NCBI GenBank assembly: GCA_964011275.1
Contig: CAXGOB010000121.1
Span: 1 to 10,380, forward strand
Length of the DNA: 10,380 nt
Reading direction: 5' to 3'
From: UBA7328 sp002471345
Lineage (GTDB): Bacteria > Bacteroidota > Bacteroidia > Chitinophagales > Saprospiraceae
Below, piece by piece: positions 7,099 to 10,380 of the stretch. Numbering within the stretch: position 1 is the first letter of the stretch; every line of letters starts with the position of its first letter. Position numbers and translations under genes: made by a program. The notes beneath the pieces were generated by a model. The model had not been told where the DNA came from. It made no database searches and worked only from the letters and a program-made list of their open reading frames with translations.

Positions 7099-7201
7099 CC
7101 CTTACATTTCTTTTTCCGAGCTATAGAACTCTCAAGAAGAATGGCAACTTTTCAAATTGAGAAACGGAGTCCTATTGTTTTAGGAATAAAATAGAAGCAT
7201 C

Positions 7202-7753
7202 ATGAAACTTAAATTGGTAATTCTTCTATTTCTGGTTCACCACTTTAGCATATGCTTATCAGCTCAAAGCTTTAAAGGTTATCCAGATGAATTTGCTACA
7301 AAGGCAAACAAAATGGGAATAGAGTTTTTCTTTCCGATCGAATCCAAAATAAAGGTAAAAAAGAGCATTAAGGATGATTTTCTTAATTACGATTTAGTAG
7401 TAAAGTCTAAGAGAAAATTTGAGATTAGATATTTTCTTTACCCGGTCGATACTCACCAGTTTACTTCGTTTCATCCTCATGTCGAGATTACTCGCACTAT
7501 TGCTAGTATCGCAACTAATAATGAATTAGAAAACATAAGGATGACCTCATTACCTCACGAAGAATCTATCGAAAAGTTTGGTGCTGATTGGGCAATCTAT
7601 GCGGATTTCGTTCCTAAGGAGTCCTTTAGCAGATTCAGAATAGGCAGAATTGTCTCTCTTTATAAAGAAGGAAGAGGTTATTTCAATTGTATCATACTCT
7701 ATAAAAAGGACAACCTTGACGCATTTATGGGGCTGCCAATTCGCTTTATTTAA
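7202..7753 (+). CDS. small secreted protein of unknown function
   Basis: A 183-residue exported protein that I cannot place in a family. The N-terminus is a clear Sec signal peptide (MKLK, hydrophobic stretch, then CLSA-QS with cleavage after A21). The mature protein of about 160 residues has no cysteine pair, repeats or metal motif. It alternates short hydrophobic strands with charged loops (IEFFFPI, NYDLVVKSK, FEIRYFLYPVD, WAIYADFVP, RGYFNCIILYKKD), which suggests a small beta-rich periplasmic fold. The product ends LPIRFI without sign of truncation. It lies 142 bases after the preceding gene, behind an inverted repeat, and I see no clear -7 box, so whether it belongs to that operon is open. 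Confidence 0.8.
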   Translation: MKLKLVILLFLVHHFSICLSAQSFKGYPDEFATKANKMGIEFFFPIESKIKVKKSIKDDFLNYDLVVKSKRKFEIRYFLYPVDTHQFTSFHPHVEITRTIASIATNNELENIRMTSLPHEESIEKFGADWAIYADFVPKESFSRFRIGRIVSLYKEGRGYFNCIILYKKDNLDAFMGLPIRFI

Positions 7754-7766
7754 AAGTGCCATTCTC

Positions 7767-7850
7767 AAACTAAAAACTTTGCAATTAGTGGTAGAACCAT
7801 TTTCAAAACTAAAACCTGTTCCGTATTCCTCTTTTCATAGTTTTTAGTTT
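7767..7850. repeat. 12-base inverted repeat in the spacer before the 7888 gene
   Basis: AAACTAAAAACT (7767-7778) and AGTTTTTAGTTT (7839-7850) are exact inverted copies about 60 bases apart, between two secreted-protein genes. The right arm is part of a 7-base tandem repeat, AGTTTTT twice followed by AGTT (7839-7856), directly upstream of the predicted promoter of the next gene. The arms could pair in the read-through transcript or bind a protein; low sequence complexity weakens this. Confidence 0.45.
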
Positions 7851-7854
7851 TTAG

Positions 7855-7881
7855 TTGATTTATTTCAAATACATAACTTTG
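7855..7881 (+). promoter_or_regulatory. promoter of the outer-membrane protein gene, leaderless type
   Basis: TAACTTTG at 7874-7881 matches the -7 consensus TAnnTTTG and ends 6 bases before the ATG at 7888. A TTG at 7855-7857 lies 16 bases upstream of it, slightly closer than the usual 17-23. The same TTG is in frame with the gene and would be a possible start, but the signal peptide and the promoter position favour ATG 7888. Confidence 0.5.
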
Positions 7882-7887
7882 CTAGTT

Positions 7888-8616
7888 ATGACCAGGGGCA
7901 TACTATTATTTTCAATCATTTCCATATTATCTAGCTCTTTCTGTCTAAGTCAGGAATACAAGGAGGAAGATCTCCCATCGACATTTTCATTACTTATAAA
8001 TCAAGACAATGCTTTTGGCTTCTATCCTCAAGTGGCAGGTTCATTCCCAATTAACGACAAACTGAGCTTTAGTTTTTATTCTATTTTTTGGTCGAATGGG
8101 TCTTATGGCACCCCAGAATTCGGAACAGATCTGTGGACGGAAGTAGGCGTGGGATTAAGCTTTAGTGCATTTCAAAATAAAATGGTTATCAACCCATCTT
8201 TAGGGTTCACACATGGAAAATTACTTTCTGGAGGTGAACAAGGAGTTCCTTTTGATGGAATCGTACCTAATGCTTTGGGCTTTGTTTTGTCAGGCAACTT
8301 TGAAGCAGAGCTGTTTGCATCATACTATAAGGCATTGAGAAGTGAAGGCCCAGAAACATATGACTACTTGCTTTATTGGGCATATCCTGGCTTTATTTTA
8401 TCTGATCACATTTCAGTTGGAGCACATTATGAAGGATTTGCTTTGACAAGGAGTTCTAGTGGTGCCAGTGGACTGCTTTACCATTGGCTTGGAGCATATA
8501 TCAAATTTAATATTAGTGATACCTATACTTTGAGATTTTCAACTGGTACTAACTTAAAAGAAGGAGATTATAGCGATGGCTTTTATAAATTGACCATGTT
8601 TGCTAGTCTAAATTAG
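7888..8616 (+). CDS. probable outer-membrane beta-barrel protein, function unknown
   Basis: A 242-residue exported protein. The signal peptide has a hydrophobic core at about 5-20 with probable cleavage near S21/Q22; the cysteine at 19 lacks a lipobox context. The mature part is a series of amphipathic, Gly/Phe/Tyr/Ser-rich strands with short turns (FGFYPQVAGSF, KLSFSFYSIFW, TEVGVGLSFSAF, NALGFVLSGNFEAELFASYY, HISVGAHYEGFAL, TYTLRFSTGTNL, FYKLTMFASLN), as in small outer-membrane barrels of eight to ten strands. I have a vague memory of a DUF6733 family of similar look but cannot confirm it. ATG 7888 is preferred to TTG 7855, because the TTG would add eleven residues ahead of a complete signal peptide and lies in the promoter. 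The gene ends 12 bases from the convergent ftsE. Confidence 0.8.
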   Translation: MTRGILLFSIISILSSSFCLSQEYKEEDLPSTFSLLINQDNAFGFYPQVAGSFPINDKLSFSFYSIFWSNGSYGTPEFGTDLWTEVGVGLSFSAFQNKMVINPSLGFTHGKLLSGGEQGVPFDGIVPNALGFVLSGNFEAELFASYYKALRSEGPETYDYLLYWAYPGFILSDHISVGAHYEGFALTRSSSGASGLLYHWLGAYIKFNISDTYTLRFSTGTNLKEGDYSDGFYKLTMFASLN

Positions 8617-8628
8617 ACACATTCAAGC

Positions 8629-9315
8629 CTATATTTGCTCTTGTAACCTACTGTCTATACATTCATAAACTCTCGCAGGGAAATTGTCTATCACCCTATA
8701 ATCATGTGTGCTGATCAATACGGCAGTCTTATATCGAATAGCCAGATCTCTAAGCTGATGAAAGATTTCATCCGATGTTTCTGGGTCGAGGTTGCCAGTG
8801 GGTTCATCAGCAATTATAAGTTTTGGATTATTAAGCAATGCACGTGCTATTGCAACCCGTTGTTGCTCTCCCCCTGATAAATGAATGACCAAATCCTTTC
8901 GTTTATCTACTACACCTACAGCATCGAGAACTTCATCTATACGTGAATTCCTTTTTATCACTTCTTTCCACCCTGTGGCCTCTAATACAAACCCTAAATT
9001 CTTCTCGACTGTCCAATCTTCAAACAATTCAAAATTTTGGAATACCATTCCAATTTCTCTTCTTAACTGAGGAATATAATTTCTTTTCAGGTCTCTTAGA
9101 TCATAACCTGCTACTTTACCTATTCCATTTTGTAGTGGCAGTTCTGCAAATAAAGTTTTAAGGAAAGACGATTTTCCAGAACCTGTCTTTCCAATAATGT
9201 AACAGATCTCACCTTGGCCTATCGAAAAATCTACTTGATTTAGTATCAACTTCTCCTGAATATAAATATCAGCATTTTTGAGTTCAGCTACAGATTCCAA
9301 GAAATGCATTTGCAT
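8629..9315 (-). CDS. ftsE: cell division ABC ATPase FtsE
   Basis: A 228-residue cytoplasmic ABC ATPase with no membrane segment. FtsE pairs with the membrane protein FtsX to activate peptidoglycan hydrolases at the division site. All ATPase motifs are present: Walker A GKTGSGKSS (42-50), Q-loop Q93 in MVFQNFELF, signature LSGGEQQR (146-153), Walker B LIIADEP (166-172), D-loop GNLD (174-177) and H-loop H204. The GKTGSGKSS form of Walker A, the segment LRREIGMVFQNF and the insert FVLEATGWKE are characteristic of Bacteroidota FtsE as I know it; the related LolD would be the main alternative. No ftsX is adjacent, so the partner must be encoded elsewhere. ATG 9315 gives MQMHF; ATG 9309 is an alternative two codons in. 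It lies downstream of the cyclase gene on the same strand, beyond a probable terminator. Confidence 0.88.
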   Translation of the reverse strand: MQMHFLESVAELKNADIYIQEKLILNQVDFSIGQGEICYIIGKTGSGKSSFLKTLFAELPLQNGIGKVAGYDLRDLKRNYIPQLRREIGMVFQNFELFEDWTVEKNLGFVLEATGWKEVIKRNSRIDEVLDAVGVVDKRKDLVIHLSGGEQQRVAIARALLNNPKLIIADEPTGNLDPETSDEIFHQLRDLAIRYKTAVLISTHDYRVIDNFPARVYECIDSRLQEQI

Positions 9316-9344
9316 ATCACATTATTGTCAATTGTAATATTAAT

Positions 9345-9360
9345 GAAAAACCTGACAGGT
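9345..9360 (-). terminator. short palindrome plus T-run after the cyclase gene
   Basis: On the minus strand, ACCTGTCAGGT is a perfect 11-base palindrome (9360-9350) followed at once by a T-run, about 33 bases after the cyclase stop. The stem is very short, but palindrome-plus-T elements of this CCTG-N-CAGG type are, from memory, frequent behind genes in Bacteroidota and probably act as intrinsic terminators. It would separate the cyclase gene from ftsE. Confidence 0.45.
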
Positions 9361-9393
9361 CATAAAAGGGTATGAGATTTTAATTTTCAAATA

Positions 9394-10155
9394 TCACTCT
9401 ACCATTGCAACTACTCTAGCAGGAGCACCTGATGCACCTACTATTTTAAGTGGGAATACGCATACTTTAAAGCCGGAACATGGAAGAGATTTAAGATTAG
9501 TGAGTTGCTCGATATGAAGATATTCCTTCCTGGTTCCTACTAAATGCCCTTCCCAGAAGACTTCTCTGTTGCCAGTATCTTTTGATTTTTTGATTTGATG
9601 TTTTAATGGAAGATCCCATCCCCATTGATCTATGCCCATCACTTTGATTCCCTGATCTATAAGCCACTCCGTTGCCTCAGCCGACATGCCCGTTCCTTTA
9701 TCCGGGAATTCTTTAGTCCCCATTAGGCGGTCTCTATCTGTTCTAATCAGGACTATCATGCCTTTTTTGAGTTGAATTTTTTTCTTTGAAAGAAAGTCTT
9801 TGATCTCTTTAGCTGAAATAGCTTCAAAATCGGGTTTATGACTCATATCTATAACTACTCCATCACCATAGCACCATTCTAAAGGAATCTCGTCTATGGT
9901 CTTGGCCTTCTTCCCTTCACATGTAGGTCCATAATGCCAGGGAGCATCAATATGTGTGGTGGAATGGACACCCATTTGCTTGATTGTATCGTCAGCCCAT
10001 CCTCCAAAACCTGTAGGAAATAATTTAAAAGGCAGCCCCAAAGCTCTTATTAACCATTTTCCTTTTCCATGAGGTTTATGTTTGATTTTTACTTTCATAA
10101 ACCAAGGATCATTTCTGTTGTATTGGATCGGTTTTGTGAGGTCTACTAGTTTCAT
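9394..10155 (-). CDS. cyclase-family metal-dependent hydrolase
   Basis: A 253-residue cytoplasmic protein of the cyclase family (Pfam PF04199), the fold of bacterial kynurenine formamidase and isatin hydrolase. The signature metal site is seen as H64-S-T-T-H68-I-D70-A-P-W-H74, corresponding to the family's HxxTHxDxPxH. Further family segments are DLTKPIQYN at the N-terminus, KGMIVLIRTDRD, GIDQWGWDLP (where kynurenine formamidases have GIDxxSxD), and HIEQLTNL with the conserved glutamate. It is about 45 residues longer than typical KynB, mainly through a basic, aromatic insert at about 19-60 (GKGKWLIRALGLPF...) and a longer loop around 185-205. There is no tryptophan-catabolic neighbour, so I do not call it KynB; the substrate is unknown, probably an amide, lactone or cyclic ketone. 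It is transcribed toward ftsE, 78 bases away. Confidence 0.88.
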   Translation of the reverse strand: MKLVDLTKPIQYNRNDPWFMKVKIKHKPHGKGKWLIRALGLPFKLFPTGFGGWADDTIKQMGVHSTTHIDAPWHYGPTCEGKKAKTIDEIPLEWCYGDGVVIDMSHKPDFEAISAKEIKDFLSKKKIQLKKGMIVLIRTDRDRLMGTKEFPDKGTGMSAEATEWLIDQGIKVMGIDQWGWDLPLKHQIKKSKDTGNREVFWEGHLVGTRKEYLHIEQLTNLKSLPCSGFKVCVFPLKIVGASGAPARVVAMVE

Positions 10156-10297
10156 AGAGGATTCTTTAGACTGGAAAAGTAATCTTTTTACTTATTTCTA
10201 TACTCTTCCTAGGCCAGCCTTTTGATATTAAAAGTCACAAAATTGAGCCATCCATATAACATGGTAAGTTTTTGAAATGTTAATTATTATATATCAA
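10156..10297. other. AT-rich spacer upstream of the cyclase gene
   Basis: No gene is supported here. It contains a small AT-rich hairpin, AAGTAA (10177-10182) with TTACTT (10188-10193) around a 5-base loop, close to the cyclase start. The stretch running on from about 10276 to 10325 is almost only A and T. I find no TAnnTTTG box on the minus strand that convincingly serves the cyclase gene. Confidence 0.4.
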
Positions 10298-10380
10298 TTA
10301 TATATTATAATATTGTATAATATTTAGAGCTAAAACACCTACCTCTCGAGTAAATAGATCCTTACTCTGTACTTCATAAT
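10298..10380 (-). CDS. possible C-terminal end of a gene (partial)
   Basis: One minus-strand frame is open from the right edge down to a TAA at 10300-10298, giving 26 complete codons ending LALNIIQYYNI. The upstream part (YEVQSKDLFTREVG) has balanced amino-acid use and a more normal base composition than the AT-rich run around the stop, as expected for a gene end. It is too short for a family call, and a random open frame of this length is common. Confidence 0.25.
   Translation of the reverse strand, partial: YEVQSKDLFTREVGVLALNIIQYYNI

Noticed and set aside
7650..7847. A 65-codon plus-strand frame overlapping the end of the 183-residue secreted protein gene
   Set aside because: It lies mostly inside a better-supported gene, has no signal or family, and its tail runs through the AT-rich repeat.
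10276..10325. Very AT-rich run as a replication origin or DNA-unwinding element
   Set aside because: No repeated DnaA-box-like sequences or replication genes are nearby; it is ordinary for a spacer in this AT-rich genome.

Overview
The window looks like chromosomal DNA from a member of the Bacteroidota, most likely a free-living Cytophagales- or Flavobacteriia-type bacterium. The DNA is AT-rich. Several genes are preceded by the Bacteroidota -7 promoter element TAnnTTTG rather than by purine-rich ribosome binding sites. FtsE, DapF and the ABC flippase have the sequence character of that phylum. There are many exported proteins and lipoproteins. I see no tRNA, rRNA, CRISPR array, insertion sequence or phage gene.

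Left part (1-2453): a PglK-like ABC exporter/flippase runs off the left edge on the minus strand; only its N-terminal membrane half is present. It is divergent from dapF (diaminopimelate epimerase, lysine and peptidoglycan synthesis), which converges on a minus-strand YkuK-family RNase H-like gene.

Middle (2670-4787): a large lipoprotein form of the YyaL/SSP411 family, with a thioredoxin-like CxxC domain followed by an alpha/alpha-barrel-like region. A 206-base spacer follows, with a possible promoter and a leader hairpin.

Accessory part (4994-8616): four consecutive plus-strand genes for exported proteins that I cannot assign to a pathway. They are a lipoprotein carrying a six-cysteine Kazal-like module, a secreted protein whose start overlaps it by 55 bases, a small secreted protein, and a probable outer-membrane beta-barrel. 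This is the least explained stretch. The first two are very likely co-translated; the other two appear to be separately promoted.

Right part (8629-10380): two minus-strand genes, a metal-dependent cyclase (kynurenine formamidase-like fold) and ftsE (cell-division ABC ATPase, without ftsX beside it), separated by a short palindrome plus T-run. An AT-rich spacer follows, with perhaps the last codons of another minus-strand gene at the edge.

The most interesting signals are the Kazal-like module in a large lipoprotein overlapping a secreted partner, and the repeated arrangement in which a -7 box lies exactly 6 bases before the ATG, predicting leaderless mRNAs. The conserved genes are ordinary housekeeping or accessory functions with no obvious shared pathway.
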